From a virus, in the IMG/VR virus record IMGVR_UViG_3300038552_000129, positions 1-26,588 of that record: DNA of 26,588 bases; one strand, written 5' to 3'. Under the pieces are notes generated by a model. The model searched no databases. It was not told the origin of the DNA and saw only the letters and a program-made list of their open reading frames with translations. Below are positions 19,748 to 26,588 of the stretch, in pieces (within the stretch, counting starts at the first letter, position 1; every line of letters starts with the position of its first letter). Made by a program: the position numbers and the translations under genes.

Positions 19748-20525
19748 TGAGGTCCTTTCTTAGTTGTTCGATATGGGGAGCGATTCGGTCGTTGACAGCG
19801 TCGAGGATTCCGAGCCACGTATCAGAGAGCGGGTACGCGTGCGCGTGCATATGCGAAGCCCCGCCCTTCACGACGGCGAGGTTCCAGTGAAACCCCGAGA
19901 GCGCCATCTGCGTCTGCACTTGCCCGAGATAGTACACGGGCATCGTCGGTCCGTGTTTCTGGAATCGCCCGAGGATTATCTTCGAGTTGCCGCCACGGTC
20001 GCGAGGCTCGCGCGAGTAACCATCCGCCCACGGGGAGACGCCATAGTCCGACGTCTGTTTCATCTCCAGAAGGCAACGCGTCTCGCGAGGGAGTTGACGA
20101 ATCGCGCGGGTCACGTTCTCGGGAGCGTCGAACATCTCGGGGCGAGCGAGCCCGTCCCACTCGGAGGGGACGAAGGAGAAGCCGTCGAGGGTCGTTGCGA
20201 GGAACTTCCATCGGTCATTTCCGACGAAGTAGTGGCACTCCGCCGTTACGATTCCGGAGTAGCGCTCGAAGAGTTTTCGATTGTGGTCCTCTTCGTCGCG
20301 CCCCCAGAGAACCGCAACTTCATCCTTGAACTTCGGGGAGGTCCCGTCGCGTTTCATCCGGAGGATTTCGTCAAGGTCCCCGTCCATCCAACCTTCCCGC
20401 CACCAGCCCATCGAACAGAGTTCGTCGTGAGTTAGCAGTTTGAAGATGTCGCTCGCGGAGATGAACCCCCGACGTTTCCACAACCACTCTTCTTCGTTCT
20501 TCCATGCGTCGGCGAGTATCTTCAT
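19734..20525 (-). CDS. YqaJ-type recombination exonuclease
   Basis: A 263-residue protein of the YqaJ/lambda-exonuclease group, which chews 5' ends to expose single strands. Motifs: RRGFISASDIFKLL at about 18-31, WGRDEEDHNRKLFE (Glu79), ATTLDGF (Asp114), CLLEMKQTS (Glu154, Lys156) and YYLGQVQTQMALSGF (Gln202, Gln206). These give the D-E-K active site and the helix after it. ATG 20525 overlaps the preceding stop (ATGA). The ERF gene overlaps its end, so the pair is probably made together for recombination and replication restart. Confidence 0.87.
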   Translation of the reverse strand: MKILADAWKNEEEWLWKRRGFISASDIFKLLTHDELCSMGWWREGWMDGDLDEILRMKRDGTSPKFKDEVAVLWGRDEEDHNRKLFERYSGIVTAECHYFVGNDRWKFLATTLDGFSFVPSEWDGLARPEMFDAPENVTRAIRQLPRETRCLLEMKQTSDYGVSPWADGYSREPRDRGGNSKIILGRFQKHGPTMPVYYLGQVQTQMALSGFHWNLAVVKGGASHMHAHAYPLSDTWLGILDAVNDRIAPHIEQLRKDLNAKK

Positions 20526-20758
20526 CGGGAATCCTTTCTGTAGAGGTTTACGATTCCCCACAAGTTGAGCGCGACGTAGAGCCACACGGCGGGGAAGGAG
20601 AGGGCGAGCATCGTCTCCGTCACAAGGAAGCAACCCAGAACGAAGAGGAAAAGGTATCGGTTCACAATGCCGCGCCCGAGTAGCCAATAGTTTACGATTT
20701 GAGCAACGAACGCCGACGCGACGATGGCGTTGAACATTATCTGCATCTCGCCGTTCAT
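20522..20758 (-). CDS. Small integral membrane protein, 78 residues
   Basis: ATG 20758 overlaps the preceding stop (ATGA) with GAGGA a little upstream. Two or three hydrophobic segments are visible: about 8-26, 33-52 (RYLFLFVLGCFLVTETMLAL) and 55-72 (AVWLYVALNLWGIVNLY), followed by RKDSR. It recalls small PnuC-like or membrane-scaffold phage proteins, but the match is too loose to name. It lies between the Ntn-hydrolase candidate and the exonuclease. Confidence 0.62.
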   Translation of the reverse strand: MNGEMQIMFNAIVASAFVAQIVNYWLLGRGIVNRYLFLFVLGCFLVTETMLALSFPAVWLYVALNLWGIVNLYRKDSR

Positions 20759-21282
20759 TGTACGTCCTCGAAGAAGGGGTCGCAGACGGAGTCGCAAAGT
20801 CGAGCGGTCCAGACAAGCCCCTCGCGAACAATGATAGAGACGTTCTTGAAAGTCCGCTTCGAGGGGGCGGGGAGCCGTCCGACGAGGTAGCTCGTCAGGA
20901 CTGTCGCCCCGTGTCCGACGCACGCGTCGTGTTTTCGCCGAAGGATTCCGCCGTCTCCGCCGACGACCGCGAGGTCGTGCGCGTCCGCGTAGAGGAGTTG
21001 TGCGGAGAGACACTCCGTGTGGTCCTTCGTCATCTCGGAGGCAACTTCGCGAACACACTCTGCGAGCGTATCGGGGGAGGGCGCTTTGTTCTTCGTCTCG
21101 AAGCGAGCGCGAATCCTAGAGAGGGCGAAGTCATCTCCAGACTCACCGACGTAGAACCCGTCATACGTCCACCATTTACCCTCTTCCATGAGTTGACGAT
21201 ACCCGTCCTCGTACCCGACGGCGGCGTCCGAGGCGATGTAGATTCGCCCGTCGGCGAGCTTGCTCGAAAATACGACAGTCAC
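20755..21282 (-). CDS. Ntn-hydrolase (proteasome/HslV-like) candidate, 175 residues
   Basis: GTG 21282 is supported by GGAGGTGA six bases upstream and a GTGA overlap with the small upstream gene. The N-terminus is M-T-V-V-F-S-S-K, then DGRIYIASDAAVGYEDG. Met removal would expose Thr2, and the Asp of IASD matches Asp17 of proteasome beta and HslV subunits, which have a T...D...K active centre. Lys36, in EEGKWW, is a candidate for the Lys. Length is close to HslV. A phage peptidase or a self-processed hydrolase are both possible. The family call is by motif only. Confidence 0.58.
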   Translation of the reverse strand: MTVVFSSKLADGRIYIASDAAVGYEDGYRQLMEEGKWWTYDGFYVGESGDDFALSRIRARFETKNKAPSPDTLAECVREVASEMTKDHTECLSAQLLYADAHDLAVVGGDGGILRRKHDACVGHGATVLTSYLVGRLPAPSKRTFKNVSIIVREGLVWTARLCDSVCDPFFEDVQ

Positions 21283-21365
21283 AACTCACCTCCGCCCGCG
21301 AGAATCGTTCCGATGCGAACGCCGCAGAGAATCCCGATAACAAGTCCCCATAAGAAGAACGTCAT
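21279..21365 (-). CDS. 28-residue membrane peptide
   Basis: ATG 21365 follows an AGGA at eight bases, just after the nuclease stop, and the stop overlaps the start of the Ntn-hydrolase gene (GTGA). The product has one hydrophobic helix (TFFLWGLVIGILCGVRIGTIL) followed by AGGGEL. The junctions and Shine-Dalgarno support translation. Its end also carries the Shine-Dalgarno of the next gene. Confidence 0.58.
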   Translation of the reverse strand: MTFFLWGLVIGILCGVRIGTILAGGGEL

Positions 21366-21367
21366 AG

Positions 21368-21829
21368 CTAGTTCCTGATTTCGTCGCGCGAGCGCGTAAG
21401 GGTTTCGATGTCCTTCACCGGAACGATGAACCCGAGGGACACCTTCATCCCGAGTTCGCGGTCGAAGTCCCCGCCCCTCTTCGAGGGATAGAGCGGGGCG
21501 ATGTCGAGAAGCTCCGTTCGGTATGCAGAGAGAAGCCGGTCGCCGATGATGAACACGTAGACGTCGGCTTCACTCTTGTAGATTCCCGAGGGCTTCCCTC
21601 TGCACTCGTATTCGAGGAAGATGTTCCCCCACCGCAACGCCGACGGCTCCGTCTTCACTTCGACGAGCAACATTCGCCCGTCCTCCTCGTGAACCATCTC
21701 GAAGTCATATCGAAAGTCGCGGGAGCGGTGTGCAACCCGCCATCCGTGAGAGGCGAAGTCTCTGATTACGTGTTTCTCCCCGGCGTTCCCGAAGGCGAGG
21801 TCGCGCTCGAAGGCTTTGCGGTGGACCAT
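21368..21829 (-). CDS. PD-(D/E)XK nuclease, Holliday-resolvase-like
   Basis: A 153-residue protein with a helix carrying GNAGEKHV (Glu18), then YDFEMVHEED (Asp42), LLVEVKTE (Glu57, Lys59), and FLEYECRGKPSGI followed by SEADVYVFII. The E-D-ExK layout and the SGI/ADxYVF region are typical of small PD-(D/E)XK enzymes such as archaeal-type resolvases and phage recombination nucleases. It follows the helicase with no gap. It could process branched replication intermediates, although RuvC is also present, so a separate function is likely. Confidence 0.75.
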   Translation of the reverse strand: MVHRKAFERDLAFGNAGEKHVIRDFASHGWRVAHRSRDFRYDFEMVHEEDGRMLLVEVKTEPSALRWGNIFLEYECRGKPSGIYKSEADVYVFIIGDRLLSAYRTELLDIAPLYPSKRGGDFDRELGMKVSLGFIVPVKDIETLTRSRDEIRN

Positions 21830-22722
21830 TAGAAATCAATCTCCGCGCCCGGTAGGGGCGCCGTGGGAACCGCGAAGAACTCCGCGGGTTGCAGTGACCC
21901 CGCGTCATCGCGGAGCATATCGAACTCGATTTCCTCCCCACCGAAGACAGACTTCGCGACGCGGAATCGAACTCGATTTCCGACGGGCGGGGAGCCCTTC
22001 GGGAGCGAGTCGGGGTCGACGGTGAGTTTGTGCGCGAGGATGATGAGGCGTGCCTCGTTCTCCAAATCGCCAGACTCCTTCAGATGGTAGATGCTCGGGA
22101 CCTTCTCTCCGTCCGTAAGGCGACGGAACTGCGAAACTGCCATCCCTGCGATGTTGGCGCGCTTGCACGCCTGCTGAAACGCCGTGAAGGTCGAGGCGAC
22201 TTCGTTGCGTCTGTCGTTCCCTCCATGCCCTCGAACCTTCTGGAGATAGTCGAGCCACACGAGCCGACAGCCTCGCGCCGCGAGAACCGCGATTGCCTCC
22301 TCGACCGCCGCGAGCTTGCCCTCGGGGTACGTGAACGAAATATGATTCGCCGCTCCCGATACCGCCGCCTTATTGACCCTCTTCAACTCGGGGTCCGTCA
22401 GGAACTTCCGGCGAATATATCGCGAGCTGATTCCCGTCAGATGCGCCAGAACGCGCGCCCCGATGACGTCGGGTCCATCTTCGAGGGAGATGATTCCGAC
22501 GCGAGTCTCGGAGGCGAGCGCCGCGGCGAGGAGGGCAGAAGACTTTCCGACGCCGGTCGCTGCGGCGAGGATGCCACACGACGCGGGTCCGAGCCCCCCG
22601 AGTTCTTCGTCGACGATTCTGAAACCCGTCGCGATGATTTCGGGGCGACCTTCGCGGTCGAGGAAGAAACTATCAACGGCGGCGTTGAGAGTGTCGACCA
22701 TGCTATAGACTTCAAGTCCCAT
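21829..22722 (-). CDS. DnaB-like replicative helicase (RecA-fold, no N-terminal domain)
   Basis: A 297-residue ATPase with ATGFRIVDEELGGL before Walker A AATGVGKS (54-61, Lys60), SLEDG with Glu81 as catalytic acid, Walker B LVWLDYLQ (Asp158), a SQFRR segment (Gln197) and VPSIYHLKESGDLENEAR at about 208-225, which resembles the DnaB sensor/Arg-finger region. The length is that of a DnaB C-terminal domain alone, so loader or primase contacts would be made by other proteins; no primase was seen here. It probably forms the fork helicase. The start at 22722 overlaps the upstream gene by 11 bases; Met8 (22701) is an alternative. Confidence 0.85.
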   Translation of the reverse strand: MGLEVYSMVDTLNAAVDSFFLDREGRPEIIATGFRIVDEELGGLGPASCGILAAATGVGKSSALLAAALASETRVGIISLEDGPDVIGARVLAHLTGISSRYIRRKFLTDPELKRVNKAAVSGAANHISFTYPEGKLAAVEEAIAVLAARGCRLVWLDYLQKVRGHGGNDRRNEVASTFTAFQQACKRANIAGMAVSQFRRLTDGEKVPSIYHLKESGDLENEARLIILAHKLTVDPDSLPKGSPPVGNRVRFRVAKSVFGGEEIEFDMLRDDAGSLQPAEFFAVPTAPLPGAEIDF

Positions 22723-23026
22723 TTGTCTCCTTCAAGTATTTGAGGGCGGCGGCAACTAGTCGTCGAGCTTCTCTCCACTCAGGGGCGGGGTAGGGTCGTT
22801 GGAAGGGGAGTTCGTCGAGCGCGAGGTCGAGGTCTGCGATTGACTCAGCCAATCGGAGTTCCGCCGTTCGAGCCCAACGTAGAGCATGATTTGGAATCGG
22901 GTCCAGCGGCGAATCACGGCGTGCGCGAGTGCAGCCTTCGCCCTCCTCGCAACGACAGACACGCCCCGAGATAGAGCAGATTTTTTGCGTTCGCGCTGCA
23001 TCCTTTACCTGCTTTTCGTTCGCCAT
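22712..23026 (-). CDS. Hypothetical protein with Cys-rich segment, 104 residues
   Basis: ATG 23026 overlaps the upstream stop (TAATG). The N-terminal part has CSISGRVCRCEEGEGC, four Cys in 16 residues, then a helix with LAESIADLDLALDEL and a C-terminal helix. It ends inside the helicase start, suggesting coupling. Function unknown. Confidence 0.66.
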   Translation of the reverse strand: MANEKQVKDAARTQKICSISGRVCRCEEGEGCTRARRDSPLDPIPNHALRWARTAELRLAESIADLDLALDELPFQRPYPAPEWREARRLVAAALKYLKETNGT

Positions 23027-23394
23027 TATGGATTCGTCCCGAACGGCTTCGCGAGACTGTCGCGGAGCCGTTGCCTGTAATCGTCGTCGTCTTCGTTTGG
23101 TAATCGGGGGCAGTTCAGAACCGAACCCCAAGTGTCCAGAGAGAACCAGGCGCTCCCTGTGTTAGGGCGCGCGGGAGGGAGCCAACTGAAGCGGGGCTCC
23201 GTCGGCTCGTCTTCGATGTCGAAGCCGTCGGGGTCGCCCGTGTCGTCGACGAGCATAACCCACTCCGACCACAACTTGAAGTCGAAGAAGATGCAGCCGT
23301 GTTGGACGCAGCGAGCCGGAACTCCAAATCCGAGATACGCGGGAGCGCCGCACTGCGGACAAGTGTGCGGCGCTGCGTCGTTACTCTCCGACAT
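23026..23394 (-). CDS. Zinc-ribbon protein, 122 residues
   Basis: ATG 23394 lies inside the end of the 160-residue gene. The N-terminus has CPQCGAPAYLGFGVPARC and then HGC, a ribbon of CxxC...CxxHxC type, followed by FFDFKLWSEWVMLVDDTG strands, then a tail with DDDDYRQRLRDSLAKPFG. Start and stop are both in overlap with coding neighbours. No function was recognised. Confidence 0.68.
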   Translation of the reverse strand: MSESNDAAPHTCPQCGAPAYLGFGVPARCVQHGCIFFDFKLWSEWVMLVDDTGDPDGFDIEDEPTEPRFSWLPPARPNTGSAWFSLDTWGSVLNCPRLPNEDDDDYRQRLRDSLAKPFGTNP

Positions 23395-23863
23395 AGTACG
23401 TCTCCCCGTTCGGGAGGAGATTGCTCCCCGTCTCGGTGAAGGCAAGCTCGTCGAGGAACCGATGCACTCGCGTCCCGAGCGCGACAGACTTCGGCGCCCA
23501 CGCGAGCGGGGTCGAGATGACGCGCGGATGGAGGTACGACTCGACATACTCCGTTCGCCGCCCCGCGATGTAGACGGGGTTCGCGTCGGGGTATTTCGGG
23601 ATTTCACGGCGCACGATAGCGCGAGCGAGCTTCTCAAGGAAGACTTCGCCCGCGGTTGCGCGTGTTTTGTTTTTGCCTATGACGATGACCAGAGGGCGGT
23701 CGCCGTCGATGCACTCGCGAATCGTGCTCGTAAGATGGCGGTCGACCCACTCGAAGCGGTCGAACGTCCCGAGCGCAGCTTCGCCGTTCTCCGTAAGCCC
23801 GATGATGAGGTCGTCCCCATCCGTCGCGAGCACTACGAATGTCGCGTGGTTGTGTGTCTTCAT
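23381..23863 (-). CDS. Hypothetical protein, 160 residues; first gene after a promoter
   Basis: ATG 23863 follows AAAAGGACACACA, and a strong promoter lies about 30 bases upstream. N-terminal strands FVVLATDGDDLIIGLTE, then a helix, then RPLVIVIGKNKTRATAGE, suggest an alpha/beta fold, with a long C-terminal half (EIPKYPDANPVYIAGRRTEY). Being first in the operon that leads to replication genes, it may be an early protein that affects the host. No family was recognised. Confidence 0.7.
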   Translation of the reverse strand: MKTHNHATFVVLATDGDDLIIGLTENGEAALGTFDRFEWVDRHLTSTIRECIDGDRPLVIVIGKNKTRATAGEVFLEKLARAIVRREIPKYPDANPVYIAGRRTEYVESYLHPRVISTPLAWAPKSVALGTRVHRFLDELAFTETGSNLLPNGETYYVGE

Positions 23864-23892
23864 TGTGTGTCCTTTTCGGTGTTCCCACTCTT

Positions 23893-23921
23893 AGTATACG
23901 AAAGAGGGGAAGTGTTCTCAA
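23893..23921 (-). promoter_or_regulatory. Strong promoter (conserved box copy 1)
   Basis: Minus strand TTGAGA (23921-23916), 17 bases, TATACT (23898-23893), then AAGAGTGGG with predicted start near 23886. The -10 region lies in a dyad (CTCTT...AAGAG around GTATAC) and matches the boxes at 8.5 and 6.26 kb. It is the only copy with a recognisable -35. Confidence 0.72.
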
Positions 23922-23944
23922 ACTTTCTCAGTTGTTATCGACAG

Positions 23945-24709
23945 TTACTTCGGGAGAACGACGGGCTCCGCTATGCAGCGACAACCCCATCCGCTCCCCG
24001 GATTCCCTTCTTCGTCTTCGCGGGTTCCTCCGCCCATCGGAGGGTCGTCCCACTTCTGGATTGTCCCGTCGAGGGAGGCGTGCCACTCGCGGACGCGTTC
24101 GTCCTTCGCCGTTACCCACAGGTAGGACGTGACCCCCGCGAGAGTCGAGGCGCTCCCGAGGAGTTGCGTATTCAGGTTCAGCAACGCGGAGGACGCAGCG
24201 TTCCGCGCCCGCGTAGCTGCGACCGCGGTCGCGAAGGCGATAGCGCCCCGCGCCGCCTCTGCGGTCGCCGTCTGGTTTGTGGCGGCGAAGGCTAGGGCGC
24301 CCGCCGTTCCGACCGTTCCCGTGGCGACTGCCGCCCGCGAGAGCCATCCGTTGACCTCCTCGGAGATTGCCGTCGCTTGCTCCGAAACCCACTTCTCTAT
24401 GATGGCGGGGTTCGGCTCGGGGACCCACCGCCCGAGGAGGGTCGAGAGTTGAAGGCGCTTCTCCGCGGAGAGACGTTCGGCGAACCTCCGGAGCTTCGCA
24501 CGGAGCTTGTTCCCGTTGAGGAGCGCCGCAGAGGAGAGCCCGAGGAGTTCCGCCAGCGCCCGCAGTTGCGGGTCATCTTCGGCGTCGAGGCGAACAAGAT
24601 GCGAAGCGGTTAGCTTCTGCGTCCCGATGCGCCCGACGTCGTGGACAATCTTCGCCCGGAAGAACTCGTATTCGCGTTCGAGGCGAAGCGGGAGGGAGAA
24701 GTTCGACAT
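23945..24709 (-). CDS. Mu gpF-like head morphogenesis protein
   Basis: A 254-residue protein that ends in the Mu gpF signature: VREWHASLDGTIQKWDDPP, then a Gly/Glu-rich loop and GWGCRCIAEPVVLP. In this family the C-terminal domain is kept close to the portal and may be packaged in small numbers. The N-terminal 150 residues are helical and Ala-rich. It follows the portal gene by three bases, the standard pairing. The usual next genes (protease, scaffold, capsid) are not here but 18 kb away. Confidence 0.85.
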   Translation of the reverse strand: MSNFSLPLRLEREYEFFRAKIVHDVGRIGTQKLTASHLVRLDAEDDPQLRALAELLGLSSAALLNGNKLRAKLRRFAERLSAEKRLQLSTLLGRWVPEPNPAIIEKWVSEQATAISEEVNGWLSRAAVATGTVGTAGALAFAATNQTATAEAARGAIAFATAVAATRARNAASSALLNLNTQLLGSASTLAGVTSYLWVTAKDERVREWHASLDGTIQKWDDPPMGGGTREDEEGNPGSGWGCRCIAEPVVLPK

Positions 24710-24712
24710 CTC

Positions 24713-26500
24713 CTACAGTCCTTGCTCGGGGGCTCCGAGCCCCGCGAGCGGATTGACGGGGGTAGGCTTCGGCTCTCGCTGCTTCTCCTCGAACTTGTTC
24801 GCGGGAAGGGGCGAGAAGATAGCCTCCGCCGTCTCCTCGGTGAGAGGGAACGAGGCGAGGGCGATTGCCTTCGCCGTTTCGATGGGGAGGGTCCCGTCTG
24901 CGGCTGCGATGGCGAGGTCCTGTAGCGCCTTCACTTGCGCGCCGTTCAGAGCCGCCTTCTGTGGCTCCGAGCCGGGCGGGGTATCTAGTCCCTCGGGGGA
25001 GCCGACGGGCGCCCCTGCGGTGCCTTCTAGCGCCCCGGCGACGCCTTCCTCGACGACTTGCATGTCGGCGTCGAGTTCCGCCATCTCCTCAGCGCTCCGA
25101 AGCTCGTCGGGGGTCATGCTCGGGAAGAGGGTGTTCTTCTCCCGCGAGCGGTGAGAGGCGACCTTCTCGGGGGTCAGAACGTTCGCGGCGACGAGCGCTG
25201 CGTCGGCGCCCGCGACTTGCGCGTAGTTGTTTACCTGGTCCTGTAGGCTCGGGGTCCAGAGAGACGGGAACTCGACGCGGAGGTCCTCCGGAACCTCGCC
25301 TCCGAGGGGAGACGACGGGTCGACGAGGAGGGCGCGGTAGACGTCGAGGATATGGGGTCCGAGTTCGAGGGACTGCTCCTTCGCAACTTGCTGGTTCCAG
25401 ATTTCGAGGTCCGACTGTCCGGTCGCGTTCAGCCCCGCGGGGGACATACCCCAAAGGATGGTCATGGGCTGTCCCGACGAACCCGCAACGCGCTGCATCG
25501 CGGAGAGGACGACGTTCGCCGCCTCCTGTAGCTTCGCCTCGACGCGGAAGAAGTCTTCCTCCTCCCCGAGAACGATTGCGCGGAAGTTTGACTTCGCCGC
25601 GTTGATTAGTTGAAAACGTGCCTGGAGAAGGTCGGCGTTCTCGGACGCGAGCATACGAAGAAGCCCCTCGACCTTGTAAACGGGAATCGAGTTCTCCGCG
25701 AGCGTGTTCAGGATTGCGCCATACGCCATCTCGAACTGTTTCAACGCCTCGTAGCATCGGCGAAGGACAGAGTCTCCCCATCCGTCGTTATCTCGGAAGC
25801 GGTCGTCCGTCGTGGTCACACCGTACAGGGGAAGGATGTAGCTCGCGTCGACGACGATGGAACCGACGACGGGCTTCCCCGTCTCGCCGATACCGTCGAA
25901 GGTCGGGAGCTTATAGTCGTAGGAGAGAACGGTCGAGAAGTTCTGGTCGACGAGGTCGGCGTTCCAGCTTCGCGCGGTGAGGTCCTTCGACGGAACGGAA
26001 CGGAGGAACTGCGGAGGCGCCGCGGGGTCGCGGGGCTTCTCAAAGTTCGAGCCGGAGTCGGAACCGATGAATGTCCCGCCGCCCCCGAAGAGGCGCGAGT
26101 AGATGCGCGTCTTCTTCACGACAGCGGTGACGTCGAAGTTCGCTTCGCCCCATGCGACCACGTCGCGGCGAAGCTCCTCGGTCGACCCCTTCCAGACGAG
26201 GTCATACCCGCCGCGGAGGGAGTCGAGCACAACGCGCTCGACGATGGTGGCGGCGACGTCGTTGTCGAGGTAGAGCGCTTCGAGGGTATCGTCTGCTAGC
26301 TCGTCGTTCTCTGCGAAGAGGTAGCTCGTCGACTTGTCGTAGCCGGTGATTCCGGCGCCCGTGGTCGAGGAGTAAAACCCGTCGAGGCGAGACACGTTAC
26401 GGAGCGCGTTGCGCCCCGCCTCCGCGTCGAGTCGAAGTTGTTTCTGTTTCGCGTAGCGTTCTCGTCTGCGAGCGTTGCGCTCGTCTTGTGTCATAGCCAT
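24713..26500 (-). CDS. Portal protein (DUF1073-type)
   Basis: A 595-residue protein whose pattern matches the DUF1073 portal family: YLDNDVAATIVERVVLDSLR near 85, TRIYSRLFGGGGTFIG near 130, a W-rich YILPLYGVTTTDD stretch, then MQRVAGSSGQPMTILWGMSP, then LGPHILDVYRALL. These form the ring through which DNA enters the head. The last 130 residues are a Pro/Glu/Ala-rich extension beyond the usual length (about 450-500), including ETAKAIALASFPLTEE repeats of helical type. ATG 26500 directly follows the upstream stop; Met3 (26494) is an alternative. MuF-like gene follows. Confidence 0.85.
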   Translation of the reverse strand: MAMTQDERNARRRERYAKQKQLRLDAEAGRNALRNVSRLDGFYSSTTGAGITGYDKSTSYLFAENDELADDTLEALYLDNDVAATIVERVVLDSLRGGYDLVWKGSTEELRRDVVAWGEANFDVTAVVKKTRIYSRLFGGGGTFIGSDSGSNFEKPRDPAAPPQFLRSVPSKDLTARSWNADLVDQNFSTVLSYDYKLPTFDGIGETGKPVVGSIVVDASYILPLYGVTTTDDRFRDNDGWGDSVLRRCYEALKQFEMAYGAILNTLAENSIPVYKVEGLLRMLASENADLLQARFQLINAAKSNFRAIVLGEEEDFFRVEAKLQEAANVVLSAMQRVAGSSGQPMTILWGMSPAGLNATGQSDLEIWNQQVAKEQSLELGPHILDVYRALLVDPSSPLGGEVPEDLRVEFPSLWTPSLQDQVNNYAQVAGADAALVAANVLTPEKVASHRSREKNTLFPSMTPDELRSAEEMAELDADMQVVEEGVAGALEGTAGAPVGSPEGLDTPPGSEPQKAALNGAQVKALQDLAIAAADGTLPIETAKAIALASFPLTEETAEAIFSPLPANKFEEKQREPKPTPVNPLAGLGAPEQGL

Positions 26501-26588
26501 TTACTTGATTCCAGATGCAAAGGTTCCGGCGAAGCGGAACGCGTTCGCCAAGTTGAGAGGGGTGTTCCCCGCCATGAAAGCGAGATAC
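26501..26588 (-). CDS. C-terminal end of an upstream gene (possibly terminase large subunit)
   Basis: A frame open from the right edge to TAA at 26503-26501 ends in residues LANAFRFAGTFASGIK. The portal ATG follows at once. In most tailed phages the gene before the portal is the large terminase, so that is the likeliest identity, but the 28 residues seen cannot prove it. Confidence 0.5.
   Translation of the reverse strand, partial: YLAFMAGNTPLNLANAFRFAGTFASGIK

Noticed and set aside
23132-24295. Plus-strand frame of 387 codons
   Set aside because: Antisense to the gpF-like gene and two small genes that have proper starts; no recognisable domain.
1-26588. Lysogeny or mobile-element genes
   Set aside because: No integrase, excisionase, repressor, transposase, terminal inverted repeats or attachment-site-like duplications were seen in this window; the rest of the genome is not visible.

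Overview
This window is part of a tailed double-stranded DNA bacteriophage genome (Caudoviricetes). Essentially every supportable gene lies on the minus strand, genes are packed with ATGA, GTGA or TAATG junctions, the DNA is GC-rich, and many starts follow a phage-typical AAAGGACAC Shine-Dalgarno. Both ends cut through genes: a tail-fibre-like gene at the left and a short C-terminal fragment (possibly terminase) at the right. No integrase, repressor or transposase is seen, and the family A DNA polymerase has Phe at the position equivalent to E. coli 762, a residue often linked to virulent phages. The host cannot be read from the sequence. Two adjacent lipoproteins, one a trypsin-fold protease with an LTAGHC motif, resemble proteins common in Myxococcota and related predatory or marine lineages; this is a weak inference.

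Layout in transcription order (right to left). (1) 26588-23945: end of an upstream gene, DUF1073-type portal, Mu gpF-like head morphogenesis protein. (2) 23921-16237: a promoter, then small genes, a DnaB/RecA-fold helicase, a PD-(D/E)XK nuclease, an Ntn-hydrolase (proteasome/HslV-like) candidate, a YqaJ exonuclease plus ERF annealing protein pair, an SSB-like protein with an acidic tail, tRNA-Thr(GGU), a DUF3310 protein and the DNA polymerase. (3) 16228-13833: two lipoproteins, one an S1 serine protease, a cupin-like protein and small secreted or helical proteins. (4) 13829-9190: a RuvC-like resolvase, a nuclease-like protein and many small unknown genes, several zinc-binding, with two unusual promoters whose predicted start sites fall on the start codon. 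(5) 9189-8506: about 680 bp without genes, rich in short direct repeats, an origin or regulatory candidate. (6) 8505-6320: small genes and a lysis cassette of three tiny membrane proteins plus an amidase endolysin. (7) 6319-5829: a non-coding interval with promoter-like box, tandem hairpins and a strong intrinsic terminator. (8) 5828-1: prohead protease (DUF2213), scaffold-like protein, decoration protein, DUF2184 major capsid protein, connector and neck proteins, tail-fibre-like protein.

The morphogenesis genes are split: portal and gpF-like protein are separated by about 18 kb of replication, accessory and lysis genes from the protease-scaffold-capsid block they normally adjoin. The capsid block is preceded not by a clear promoter of its own but by the hairpin-rich leader ending in a terminator. 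That suggests a small RNA or an antitermination-controlled late leader, the most interesting candidate in the window. A 20-bp dyad/promoter box recurs three times (23.9, 8.5 and 6.26 kb), in three of the main intergenic gaps, and may coordinate these units.
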